Positions 45,791 to 55,178 of a stretch of 64,000 bases of DNA are shown here, one piece after another (position 1 is the first letter of the stretch; each line of letters starts with the position of its first letter). A model generated the notes under the pieces. That model was not told where the DNA came from. It worked only from the letters and a program-made list of their open reading frames with translations, and searched no databases. This stretch comes from Pictodentalium vernedei. Taxonomy: Eukaryota > Mollusca > Scaphopoda > Dentaliida > Dentaliidae. Both the position numbers and the translations under genes were made by a program. The stretch lies in assembly GCA_031216915.1 (NCBI GenBank), contig CM062288.1, positions 183,918,596 through 183,982,595 on the forward strand. The letters are read 5' to 3'.

Positions 45791-46596
45791 CAGTGGAGCC
45801 CACTTAATTGGATATCTTTTAATTGAATATCCCCGTTAATTGAATATAATTTTGAAACACAAAACCATTTACCATACCTTTAGTACAAATTTACCATTAT
45901 TTGCATATAGGTTATAGAGTAAACTCCTGTTAACTGAATAAAAAATCTTCCAATATGTCATGAAATTATCCTGACAATCAGCAAATTACCCTTGTATATC
46001 ACCTAAGTAATCTTCAGTACATCCCATGCAGGCATTTAATCTATTATATCTTGTTTGATAGAGCTCCTCCAGCTCTGTCAAACAAAATATAATAGAATAA
46101 ATGCCAAGTTTAAGTTTAGAATACAGGAAAGTGATTCAATCCCTGTTAACTGAATACTCCTGTTAATTAAATAATTCTCACTTTCAAAGTGGATATTCAA
46201 TTAACAGGGTTGGGAGCACGGTGGCTCAGTGGTAGACTGTTGGACTAGAAGTCCAAAGTTCGATCCTCGTCCACGACCTGCGTTGTGTCCTTGAGCAAGG
46301 CACTTTATCCCGGTTGCCTACATGTGGGCACGATGAAGCAGTGTACTAAGGCATACTGCACATCAGTGGTGCACATGTCTTCAACCACTGTAACCCAGCT
46401 TGAGTGGAGCTTGAACAGAGTTAGAATGTTGAGGAGTTGACAGTTGCTCAATGATGCTCAGTAGTTCTCTCCGGGTACTCCGGCTTTCTTCCACCTGTAT
46501 AACTGTCATGGTCATGATTAGCCATTGTGCATAAGCCTGTGACCTTAAACACCAATAAATAAATATATAAGTAAATAAATTAACAGGGTTATACTG
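45791..46596. mobile_element. pogo/Tigger-like MITE (T2) split by a SINE
   Basis: CAGTGGAGCCCACTTAATTG at left; the inverse of CAGTATAACCCTGTTAATT at right after the SINE. Core 'tatatcttgtttgatagagc' / complement at 46045-46090. Confidence 0.75.
46212..46577 (+). mobile_element. tRNA-headed SINE with 13-bp TSD
   Basis: Perfect TSD AATTAACAGGGTT (46199-46211, 46578-46590). A box 'gtggctcagtggtagact', B box AGTTCGATCC, core 'tctccgggtactccggcttt', tail 'gtgaccttaaacaccaataa'. Confidence 0.92.
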
Positions 46597-47602
46597 CATT
46601 ACAATCAACAAGGATTTAATTCAACCCCCAAAAGATATTAACACAATTAGTGGAGCTACAGGGCGTAATCATCAGAGTTCAGCTTTAGAGAGTCTTCATT
46701 CATAAAGATAATGCCATCAATGATTCGATTAAATCATGTCAAAACTGAGTAACACTTTTTGTGTTGATTCAAAGAAAAAGAATGTTTATGGTATTTTTTA
46801 GCTTCAATCAGAGAATAAAATTTTGAATTTTGTGATAACCTATTTACCATTCATCTAGATATAACGAAGAGGACCGATTACAGAACAGACATCATGGATG
46901 GGTCAAAATCTATGGGTGGGCATTTTCCCATGCATATAATTCAGAAATGATCCACTATGACACCTAGAAAAATTTCCACCAATGAAGCACCAGGGTAACC
47001 TGGTGCTTTATTGGTGGAAATTTTGCTAGGTGTCATAAATTGTAACAAGGCAAAGAGACATGGACAAATCTGGATGACCAAAAATAATTTTACACTCTAC
47101 CAGTTAATGAAGTCATTCAGTTCCACGGGGATTTCTCCACCCCTATTGGGAAAAAGTCCAGGACCCTTGTGGGTGTGGGAAAACTGAGTCACAGAGGACC
47201 AGAATTTGGGACTTTTTGTCGATCAAAAAAATACACTGAAACATTTGTATTTGAAAAAACTTTAGGTAACATGTATGCCTACATGTTTTAGTTGTTTAAA
47301 CTTTGGAGTTATCTTTCCTGGCAAGCCACAAAGACCAATACTCACTGGGGAAAACAATGCCATCAGTGTTTGCTCGTGTATTTACATGAATCTCCCATTT
47401 CAAATCAAGAAATCTGTAACACTGAAATGGTATCGAAAGGTCTACTTACTCTTGTCTACAGACTTTTTGATTTCTGAAATATACTCACCAATTACATTAA
47501 TTCCATGTGGAGTTAGATGGATTGGGAATTCTGAGGATGAGAATTGAGAAAAAAAAATATGTGTAGATCACATGGGGAATGGGGCCAATCTGAGAATGGT
47601 TT
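46597..47602. other. Unassigned with P2 remnant
   Basis: 46955-47107: hairpin 'accaatgaagcaccagg' / 'cctggtgctttattggt' and 'cactctaccagttaa' are a P2-type right half. The plus-strand 90-codon frame at 47275 has no domain. Confidence 0.45.
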
Positions 47603-47856
47603 TTAACCTTTACTTAACACAAAAGAGAGATGACACTTACAAACAAAATTCTTGAATAACTCATTTTTTTCGATTTTTTTAAGTCAAAAAGCATAGCTTG
47701 TGAACCTTCACTGGAATAAGCTCAACAAGCTCGTTCCAATGAGGTATCATAAGCTATGTTTTGAGACAAAAAATGAAAAAATATAATGAAAAGTGAATGC
47801 TGATTTTTGTGAATAGTGTTAGCCGTTTTTGGCCATTATGGTGGGTAAAGGGTTAG
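47603..47856. mobile_element. TTAA foldback MITE P1
   Basis: TTAACCTTTACTTAACAC and 'gtgggtaaagggtta'; arms 'aagcatagcttgtgaacctt' / near-complement. Confidence 0.8.
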
Positions 47857-47910
47857 TCAAGTGCAGGCAGCCAAGACATGTTTTAAAACCACTGCCTAGC
47901 TGTTAAAGAC

Positions 47911-48160
47911 TTAACTGGTAGAGTGCTAAGTTTTTTGAGGTGTTAAAATTTTGTTCGCATGTTATTGCCTTGCTACAATTTATGGGAGAGTGCCTACAGG
48001 CACTCTCCCATAAATTATAGCAGGGCAATTTCATCCAGACTAAATAATATCACATAAAGAATTAATTGAAGCACATCCACAGAATACCAAGCCTTTAAGC
48101 CGTGGTACCTGCACTTCAGGATAAAGCCCCAAAATGGGCTTCCAGCACTCTACCAGTTAA
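47911..48160. mobile_element. TTAA foldback MITE P2, well preserved
   Basis: TTAACTGGTAGAGTGCTAAG and 'agcactctaccagttaa'; core 'tatgggagagtgcctacagg' palindrome. Confidence 0.88.
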
Positions 48161-48182
48161 AGGCTGTCGCATAATAAAACAC

Positions 48183-49130
48183 TAGTGCTGCCGCGATTAA
48201 GACTTTTTTCTGGCCGGTTAACCAGCGTGTTTGACCGTGGTTAACCGTGGTTAACAGCATTTAAGGTACCTATATTTGTAGTGTGTTCTTGCTTCAACTG
48301 TAACTATTATATCGGGCCGGCCAATGTTATTTACATTGACCATAAATCATAATAAAGAAGTATTCTATTTAGTCGTTGTTGTTCAATTGCCCATGTGTTT
48401 ACATCAGTGCGTATAATAGGAAATCAACAGGTTTGTGGGGCCAATATGGATGAAACCATAAAAAATACAAAATCATCAAAATAACAACGAAAAAATAAAT
48501 AATAACACATTAAATGTTTGTCAGCAATACCTGGAGAGACGTATTTATTTATTCCCTGAACTCCAATTCACTGATGTGTAATGTCCGGTTATAAATTACG
48601 CACACGTGCACCAGGTAAAGTTAGATCCAAGAGCACCAACAATGCTTAAGTGGGACAACAATTTGAAAATAATTTGCGCTGTAACCTGCGCATTTGTTGT
48701 ATTTTTATTGGTTTTTCCAAAACGTTCTCGCGTTCCGGAAAAAACAACTTAATCACAACAACTGTGCAGGTTACGGCGCAAATGGTGCTCTGAATCATCT
48801 GATTCTGAAACTATGAAGTTTCAGTCACAAACGAGCGTTGGATTTTCTTGACAGGGATGAAAACATTGGGGTGATAAACAAACAACGAAAAACAAATAAA
48901 TGCGAGTATTTTTTAAATCTTTATTCTTTTATCTTATTCACCACGTGGTAACTCGTGAAAACTTACCTATTTCCGTTGCATCCCAAACGACTTATACACG
49001 GGGGCGACTTACACACGGACATATACAATGAGTATAGTGAATGTAAGGTTAACCGATTAAAACATTTTCTTGACCGGTCAAAGTTTTAACCACAGGTTAA
49101 CCGGTTATCCGGATAACCGCGGCAGCACTA
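48183..49130. mobile_element. 948-bp hAT-like element with exact 8-bp TSD
   Basis: TSD TAAAACAC (48175-48182, 49131-49138). Ends TAGTGCTGCCGCGATTAA and the inverse of TAGTGCTGCCGCGGTTATC, followed at both ends by GGTTAACC-rich subterminal motifs, a pattern known in animal hAT families. An inner inverted pair 'gcgctgtaacctgcgca' / 'tgtgcaggttacggcgc' lies at 48675-48790. No transposase: non-autonomous. Confidence 0.88.
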
Positions 49131-49138
49131 TAAAACAC

Positions 49139-50435
49139 TGGAAAACTGTTTTTCACTAAATGGTCAGAGCATTCTTTTTGCCAAACGTCTTATTCAGGGT
49201 CCCTGCAGGCAAAGACTGAGAAAATTCAAGGCTCTTGAAGGCTGTTTCTCGATGTTTATCAGCATTTTTCAAGGCCCTACAATAACTAAATCCAAGGATT
49301 TTCAAGCCTCCCACCCCTCCCACTTCAACTTCACTAGTCCTCTCTAGGACCAGTCATTACCCCTCCTCCCACTTCACTTTAATGGGCAACAACCAGAGAG
49401 TCCTAGTTAGGGCTGGGCCTTTACAAACATTTAGGGAATGTGAAACTTTTTAGCCATGATAATGCGCTTTGTCAGCATTTTTCTTTCGTGAATATTCAAA
49501 AGCTTTTTGAAGGCCACCTAGTCTATTTCCCAGGCTTTCAGGGTATGGAATGAACCTTAGTAGAGCTGGTTTTTTTTTAATTTTCAGATTCAGTTCGGGT
49601 CGGTTTCAGGAAAAAACCTCGGTTTTTGGTTTGGTTTTTCTTTGTGTTAAGAACAGATATTATTAATAATAACACTTCAGCCTCCTTAACTTGGAAAAAA
49701 TCTGCAATAGTTTGTATGCCACTACTCACCACAAAAGCTATGTCTGTATTGGGTTCAGTCTAACTTTCAGGTGATCATTCTTAGGGGTTGTAGAGGATAA
49801 GTTGCTCAGCCTGATCAATCAAAAAAAACCATAAATCAGAGTAACAAATGAATACAGTCCATCTAATCTATGTTGTGTTTTCATTGTCATATTTTCTCCC
49901 TTAGGGAGAAAATGTGACAATCAGAACACAACGTATTCTCCCCCTTGCTGGATAGACTAAGTAACGAGAGTCCATAGTGGTCTTTAGTCCAATTCCCTAC
50001 AGTAATGTTGTTTGATCAGTTTATACACAAACAGTAAAACCGGCGGCTGATTTTTGCTGGGTCTTGAGGTTCAGTTTTCCAGTTTACTGCAAAAACCAGA
50101 ACCAAACTGGAAAACCAAAGAAAAAAAACCCTAGCCCTAACCCTTTGTCAAATCCAAGGCCATTCCTTGAATCCCAAGGCCCCTGTTCTTCCCAAAGCCA
50201 CTTTTGCAAATCAGCAGGGTTGATTTTAAGACTGTAATAATTGTTGCATGACATAAAAAGGAGACTAGAAGTCACTTAAGATTGTTCAAAACAGGTCCAT
50301 TTTTTAATCCATTTCTCATCTTATTTCTTTCTTCAGAATCTTCAGAAACCGATTCTTCATCTGTACTTCTTTCATCTTTCTGCACCTGCAAAATTTCCCC
50401 AAACATAGTTAAATTCCATAGCAACAGACATATAT
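49139..50435. other. Possible further hAT-like insertion in unassigned DNA
   Basis: 49561-50136 starts 'tagagctggttttttt' and ends with the inverse of 'agggctagggtttttttt', with GGTTCGG-like subterminal motifs. A clear TSD is lacking. 49860-49930 holds a hairpin 'ttttctcccttagggagaaa'. Minus-strand frames of 63-79 codons are not supported. Confidence 0.45.
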
Positions 50436-50913
50436 AGTGGCAACCACTTAACTGGATATCTCTTAATTGAAAAACTCCATTAATAGGATATAACATAAAA
50501 AACAAGACCATTTGCCATACCTTCAGCAGAAATATGACCTGTTAATTACATATAGGGTATAAAGTGTACTCCTGTTAATTGAACTAGAGGTAGCCACCAC
50601 GGTTGGCCAATCCCCTAAAATATCACCCTGATACAGTAACCTTGCTCTCATCATGGCCGACCCACATGTCAAGTTTGGTTTCAATTGGGATTGATGAAAT
50701 GTTAAGTTCAAGGTCACTGAGACCTTGCTCTTTGGCACAGTGAACTAAAAATATGTAGGGTTCTTCCTCTCATCATGCTCAGCTCACATGCCAAGATAGG
50801 TTTCGATCAGAAATGCATTATTTTAATAATTAAGAGAGCTGAAACCAGCTGACTGATAAAATCTTAATTTCAAGGTCACTGTGACCTTGCCCTTTTGCAC
50901 TATGACCTAAAAA

Positions 50914-51140
50914 GTTAAAAAATTTATAGTAATTTATATATTTTTTATACTTACCAATGACCCAGACTTAGCTGGTGCTAACTCTAACAAAACCAGGGCC
51001 AAACACAAATTTTGCCCCCCAATCCCCAAAATTTGCATCCAAAACAAAAAGAAATCATGTCCTAAAGGACCTCCATACTACGCCTCTACTGCGCATGCGC
51101 AGTGACGCAGACGTCCCGAAATTGGCGCCAATTATCATTC
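50914..51140. repeat. DIRS terminal repeat (3' side of the coding strand)
   Basis: 50914-50951 is an AT-rich terminal extension starting GTT; 50952-51140 is inverted with respect to 57831-58019. It contains the palindromes ACTGCGCATGCGCAGT (51088-51103) and ATTGGCGCCAAT (51121-51132). Confidence 0.92.
51088..51103. promoter_or_regulatory. NRF1-like 16-bp palindrome in the DIRS terminal repeat
   Basis: ACTGCGCATGCGCAGT contains TGCGCATGCGCA, a full match to the NRF1 consensus YGCGCAYGCGCR. It is repeated at 57868-57883. Function is inferred. Confidence 0.55.
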
Positions 51141-51216
51141 TTACTGGCAGTGCCTGGTCAGCGCTATGTACTCAGCGGGGAGGCAAGAGTTCCCAACTCC
51201 AGGGAGGGCCATCCCC

Positions 51217-51305
51217 GTCTGGGTCATTGGTAAGTATAAAAAATATATAAATTACTATAAATTTTTTAACATTTTTATACTGTACCAATGACCCAGACTT
51301 AGCTG
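51217..51305. repeat. DIRS internal complementary region
   Basis: 51217-51270 is the exact complement of the left terminus 50914-50967 (54 bp). 51271-51305 is the exact complement of the right terminus 57997-58031 (35 bp). The two meet at the AAC|ATTTTTA junction, as expected for a template bridging both ends during circle formation in DIRS1. Confidence 0.93.
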
Positions 51306-51906
51306 AATAGTAAACAGGCTGGAGGGCCTAGGACATAGAGGAAAATCCAATAAGCTCAACTATATAGTAAAGAGGTAACCCCTTAAGGAGAAAAGGAGTA
51401 TTAGGCTTTACATGTATCTTTCTTATTTAATATTAAATTAGAAAGATACACTACCCTTAATAATTGAGCACAATAACATTCATGTTCTCTATTAACATCC
51501 AGTATAACCCTTATACTAATTATTTTTAAAGCAAGCCAATAAATAAAGTAGTCCAGAGAATTGAGACTCTTTATAGTCATTTAAAAGTGTCCGAGTATTG
51601 TATATTAAAGCCCGTTTGACACTTGACATATACAAATGCTTCACACCGAGCTACACTTTAAAAATAAGACATGAATGAATTTAAACATTAATATTACACT
51701 TTAAAACCATCCCGGAAGCGACTCAGAAATACTGACTTGGAGGAGGCATTCCCTTGCTTTTCACTATAAAGCAGGTGACCTAAGGGAACACCCGCCCCCC
51801 CCCCCCCCCTTCCCCTTGCCCTGGGTCAAATAGCCCAGAGCGAAGAGGGCAGCCGGACGGAGTCACTGCCGGAACAGAAAGCCTGCATAACTATAGTTGC
51901 AACTGT
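51306..51906 (-). other. DIRS untranslated region with conserved hairpin
   Basis: Non-coding stretch between the recombinase stop and the internal region. It holds a near-palindrome at 51413-51450 and a C-run at 51787-51806. The second DIRS copy keeps this region and the hairpin. Confidence 0.75.
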
Positions 51907-54015
51907 TTAGTGGACGACATTCTGAGCAACAGATAACAGACCTAAACAATGCAGGTCTCCAGAAATGGACTCAATATTTCTGAGATAAAAATTCGTAAAT
52001 GTGGATGGCTGAGACCAATAAGCAGCCTTCATTAAATCTGTAATAGCAACACTATTAGCATAAGCCCAGGAAGTAGAAAGAGCTCTTACTTCATGAGCAG
52101 AAATCTTAAGCACAGACTGCTGAGAAGAAGATAAATCTTCATAAGCAGTACGGATAGTTAACTGAATCCATCTAGCAATAGAATGGACTGAAATGTCCTT
52201 TCTATTAGGCATCAAAGACAGAAAGAAATGTTTCCGTCCCTTTCTGATAAACTGAGATCTCTGTTTATAGATACGTAGTGCTCTAACAGGACAGAGTAAA
52301 GGCCTACGCCCGTCTGAAGACGGAAGAGCCTTAATAACAATAGGTTCCGGATATTTATTAGGAGCCTGATTCTTAGCTAAAAAACCCACATTAGTAGTGA
52401 AGGTGATAGTGTTCCCAACACTACGATAATGAGAATCATCCACCGATAGTGCATGAAGCTCACTGACTCTTCTAGCAGAAGAGAAAGCTAAGAGAAAAGC
52501 TGTCTTATAAGATAAGAATTTGAAATCTACTGTCCCAAGAGGTTCAAATGGCTTTTCCTTCAATTTAAGGAGAACCCAAGCTAAATTCCACTTAGGAATT
52601 AATCTAAGAGTTCTGGGTCTATTTATCGAAAAGTTTCTAACCAACTTCGATAAAGAGACATTAGATCCAATTTGTAAACTATCATGATGTGCATAGGTAT
52701 CAGATAACATAGATCTATAACCGTTTATAGTAACAGGCTGCAGTTCGATTTCGTCAAACAAGTATACTAGAAAGTTTGCAATGTCTGGTATAGAGGGATC
52801 GAATATATCTACAGAATGATCCCTACACCAACGACGAAAAACCTTCCACTTAGCCGCATAATTTAGCGAAGAGGAGGTCCTCCTACAGTTAGAAATCGCG
52901 TCCACTGCTTGTCCTGTAAAGTGCTTGCCATGCAAGAAGGACCGCACAACGGAAAAATGTGAAGGTTGAGACCTTGCGGGTTGTGATGGAGTTGGCGCGA
53001 ATTCCCCTGCAAAAGAAGATCCTCCCGTGGAGGAAGCTTCCGCGGTAGGTCCCACAACAGACACCTGAGTAGATTTATCCACGGTCTCTGTGGCGACAGA
53101 GATGCTACCAACAGAATCTTGCATTGAGATTGTTTTATCTTTAGCAATACTTGTTGAATTAATGGCGCAGGAGGATACGCATATCCTATCATTCCGTCCC
53201 AAGGGATCGACAGAGCGTCTACTGCAAATGCTCTTGGATCCGGACATGGAGACACATACATCTGCAACTGATTGTTGAGATGTGTCGCAAATAAGTCTAT
53301 CATTGGCCGTTCCCATTGGTAGCAAATCTGATTGAATACTTGTTTGTTGAGAGTCCACTCCGACGGCAACAAGCGACCCTTTCGTGAAAGGGAGTCTGCT
53401 AGCACATTCAGACGACCCGGTATGTGACGGACCGAAAGAAGAACGTGATGTTCTAACGCAAACAGAAGGATTCTTTCCGTTAGATTGAACAACGGAACTG
53501 AATGAGTGCCTCCCTGATTCCGTATATACGCCACTACTGTCGTATTGTCGGATAGGATTTGGACATGAGCATCGTGAATAATGTCCATCCAGTGACGTAA
53601 CGCAAGCCAAATTGACATCATTTCCTTGATGTTTATGTGCTTGCACAGGAATTGCGGATCCCAAAGACCCTGGCATCTCGAATCCGTTGGGATTAATGAT
53701 GCACCCCAACCTGTTTGACTGGCATCCGTCATAACGGTAAAACTCGGATCCGGCAACTGCAGCGGAACTCCTTGAGTTAACCACTGAATGTTTGCCCAAG
53801 TCTGAATCTCTTGTTTCACTTGATCTGACAAGAGAACGTCTACATCGAGCGAATGAATTTTCACACTCCAATTCTGAGTCCGGAAAATTTGAAGAGGACG
53901 TGTGCGTAACCGCCCCATCGGAATGAGATCCGCGGCGGCTCTGCACAGACCTATCAGTCTCATAAATTCTCTCGCCGTGACTTTGTCTGCGTTCAGACAA
54001 TAGCGAGCGTAACAA
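51907..54015 (-). CDS. DIRS tyrosine recombinase (integrase)
   Basis: This frame encodes the tyrosine recombinase that would insert the circular DNA intermediate. Recognisable protein starts near residue 380 of the 702-codon open frame: an N-terminal core-binding region (about 382-500) followed by the catalytic domain. Catalytic residues are all present: Arg516 in ARRVSEL, His641 and Arg644 in HEVR, Trp667, and the nucleophile Tyr677 in TNFYLR; the protein ends 25 residues later. The first ~380 codons overlap the RT frame in another phase, are serine-rich and match no domain, so they are probably not translated. The recombinase part begins almost exactly where the RT frame stops (52863), implying frameshifting, reinitiation or a spliced message. 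No inactivating lesion is visible. Confidence 0.9.
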   Translation of the reverse strand: MLRSLLSERRQSHGERIYETDRSVQSRRGSHSDGAVTHTSSSNFPDSELECENSFARCRRSLVRSSETRDSDLGKHSVVNSRSSAAVAGSEFYRYDGCQSNRLGCIINPNGFEMPGSLGSAIPVQAHKHQGNDVNLACVTSLDGHYSRCSCPNPIRQYDSSGVYTESGRHSFSSVVQSNGKNPSVCVRTSRSSFGPSHTGSSECASRLPFTKGSLVAVGVDSQQTSIQSDLLPMGTANDRLICDTSQQSVADVCVSMSGSKSICSRRSVDPLGRNDRICVSSCAINSTSIAKDKTISMQDSVGSISVATETVDKSTQVSVVGPTAEASSTGGSSFAGEFAPTPSQPARSQPSHFSVVRSFLHGKHFTGQAVDAISNCRRTSSSLNYAAKWKVFRRWCRDHSVDIFDPSIPDIANFLVYLFDEIELQPVTINGYRSMLSDTYAHHDSLQIGSNVSLSKLVRNFSINRPRTLRLIPKWNLAWVLLKLKEKPFEPLGTVDFKFLSYKTAFLLAFSSARRVSELHALSVDDSHYRSVGNTITFTTNVGFLAKNQAPNKYPEPIVIKALPSSDGRRPLLCPVRALRIYKQRSQFIRKGRKHFFLSLMPNRKDISVHSIARWIQLTIRTAYEDLSSSQQSVLKISAHEVRALSTSWAYANSVAITDLMKAAYWSQPSTFTNFYLRNIESISGDLHCLGLLSVAQNVVH

Positions 54016-55178
54016 CTGACTAATTTCGCTCTGGTTAACGGCAGACGAACGAGATTGTTGTGCGTCTCGAAGCTCATTCCCAGATGAGCGAATGACTTGG
54101 ACGGCACCAGATCCGACTTCTCCTCATTTACTATAAAACCGAGACGTTGGAGCAATAGAAGTAGATTCTGAACATCGTTCTGAAGCGTTAACTCGTTGCC
54201 GTACCTCTGAAGAATGTCGTCCAGGTAGGCCGACGTTACCGCAGACGAATGAGCTCGGAAGTAGATCATTACCGAGTTCATTATCCGAGTGAAAGCCCAG
54301 GGTGCTAGATTCAATCCGAAGCACATCGCCCGGAATTGATACACCACTCCTAGGACTGCGAAGCGTAGATACTTTCTGAATGTCGGATGTACCATGACGT
54401 GAAAGTACGCATCTTTGAGATCTATGCTCGTTGCATAAACGTTCACCCGAATACTCGCTCTGACCGACCGAATCGTCTCCATATAAAACTTCGGAGCGAC
54501 GATCAGCTTGTTTATCCAGCTCAAATCTATGACTGGACGGAACGAGCCGTCTGGTTTCGGAACCAGAAACAGATGGCTGTAGAATCCCGGAGATTCCTGG
54601 TTTTCTACGACCTCTACCGCGTTCTTCATTAAAAGAGACTGCACCTCTGATAACAGAGCGTCTCTTTTCTGTGGATTTGACGGAAGATGAGTCCACTTTG
54701 GACTTCGAGTTAATGGAGGCTTTCGTTTGAAGGATATCTTTAGACCTTCCGAAGTCACTCCTCTCACCCAAGGGTCGTCCGTAATCGACGCCCACTCTTG
54801 TGAAAAGCTCGACAACCTTCCGCCAACCGGAACGCGATAGAGGTTTAAGCCATCACCTCCTGGACCTGCGAGGCCTGCGGTAGGAGAAACCATGTCTTCC
54901 ACGACCCGCACCTCGCCTCGTCGACCTCGGGGCATCCGACCGATTGTCCCGGCCTGAAGGACGTCCCGAACGAGAGTCGCTATCCTGACGGTCTCTCGAA
55001 TAAGACCAAGAGGACGCACCGGAACCTCTATAGGAACCTCTCTTGGGCGCAATAGACCCAGAAGTGCCTGTCTTATTCGTGTCTGCTGTATCCGACTTCT
55101 TAGGAGCAGATCTGAACAACAGAGAATCATTAGCTTTCTTTTTAATTTTATCATAAATAGCGGAAAGCTTGCCGTCAA
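52863..55178 (-). CDS. DIRS reverse transcriptase / RNase H / methyltransferase-like polyprotein
   Basis: The 771-codon frame copies the element's RNA. The first ~108 residues overlap the Gag end in another phase and are probably not native. RT follows: LVPKPDGSFRPVIDL (205-219), catalytic Asp253 in SIDLKDAYF, and YLDD at 318-321. RNase H has Asp485 (TDAS), Glu519, Asp544 (SDN) and Asp595. Residues about 626-710 (MIDLFATHLN, DALSIPW, AYPPAPLI, PQRPW) correspond to the DAM-like methyltransferase region typical of DIRS1-like elements. The frame is open throughout. Its start is uncertain: it may be reached by a frameshift from Gag within the 326-nt overlap (54853-55178), or from an internal ATG. 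Confidence 0.93.
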   Translation of the reverse strand: MTASFPLFMIKLKRKLMILCCSDLLLRSRIQQTRIRQALLGLLRPREVPIEVPVRPLGLIRETVRIATLVRDVLQAGTIGRMPRGRRGEVRVVEDMVSPTAGLAGPGGDGLNLYRVPVGGRLSSFSQEWASITDDPWVRGVTSEGLKISFKRKPPLTRSPKWTHLPSNPQKRDALLSEVQSLLMKNAVEVVENQESPGFYSHLFLVPKPDGSFRPVIDLSWINKLIVAPKFYMETIRSVRASIRVNVYATSIDLKDAYFHVMVHPTFRKYLRFAVLGVVYQFRAMCFGLNLAPWAFTRIMNSVMIYFRAHSSAVTSAYLDDILQRYGNELTLQNDVQNLLLLLQRLGFIVNEEKSDLVPSKSFAHLGMSFETHNNLVRLPLTRAKLVSCYARYCLNADKVTAREFMRLIGLCRAAADLIPMGRLRTRPLQIFRTQNWSVKIHSLDVDVLLSDQVKQEIQTWANIQWLTQGVPLQLPDPSFTVMTDASQTGWGASLIPTDSRCQGLWDPQFLCKHINIKEMMSIWLALRHWMDIIHDAHVQILSDNTTVVAYIRNQGGTHSVPLFNLTERILLFALEHHVLLSVRHIPGRLNVLADSLSRKGRLLPSEWTLNKQVFNQICYQWERPMIDLFATHLNNQLQMYVSPCPDPRAFAVDALSIPWDGMIGYAYPPAPLIQQVLLKIKQSQCKILLVASLSPQRPWINLLRCLLWDLPRKLPPREDLLLQGNSRQLHHNPQGLNLHIFPLCGPSCMASTLQDKQWTRFLTVGGPPLR

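Noticed and set aside
50155-50280. Telomere-like 'ccctagccctaaccc' at 50130-50146
   Set aside because: Only about two units, at the edge of a likely hAT-like terminus; not a telomeric array.
51231-51238. GTAAGTAT as a splice donor
   Set aside because: Matches the consensus, but it is fixed by complementarity to the DIRS end and has no paired acceptor or exon evidence.
50975-51250. 91-codon plus-strand frame, and its near-twin on the minus strand at 57796-57996
   Set aside because: The same peptide appears twice because both frames are the DIRS terminal repeat in opposite orientation.
54124-54795. 223-codon minus-strand frame
   Set aside because: Entirely inside the RT frame in another phase; serine/arginine-rich with no domain. 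An overprinting shadow.
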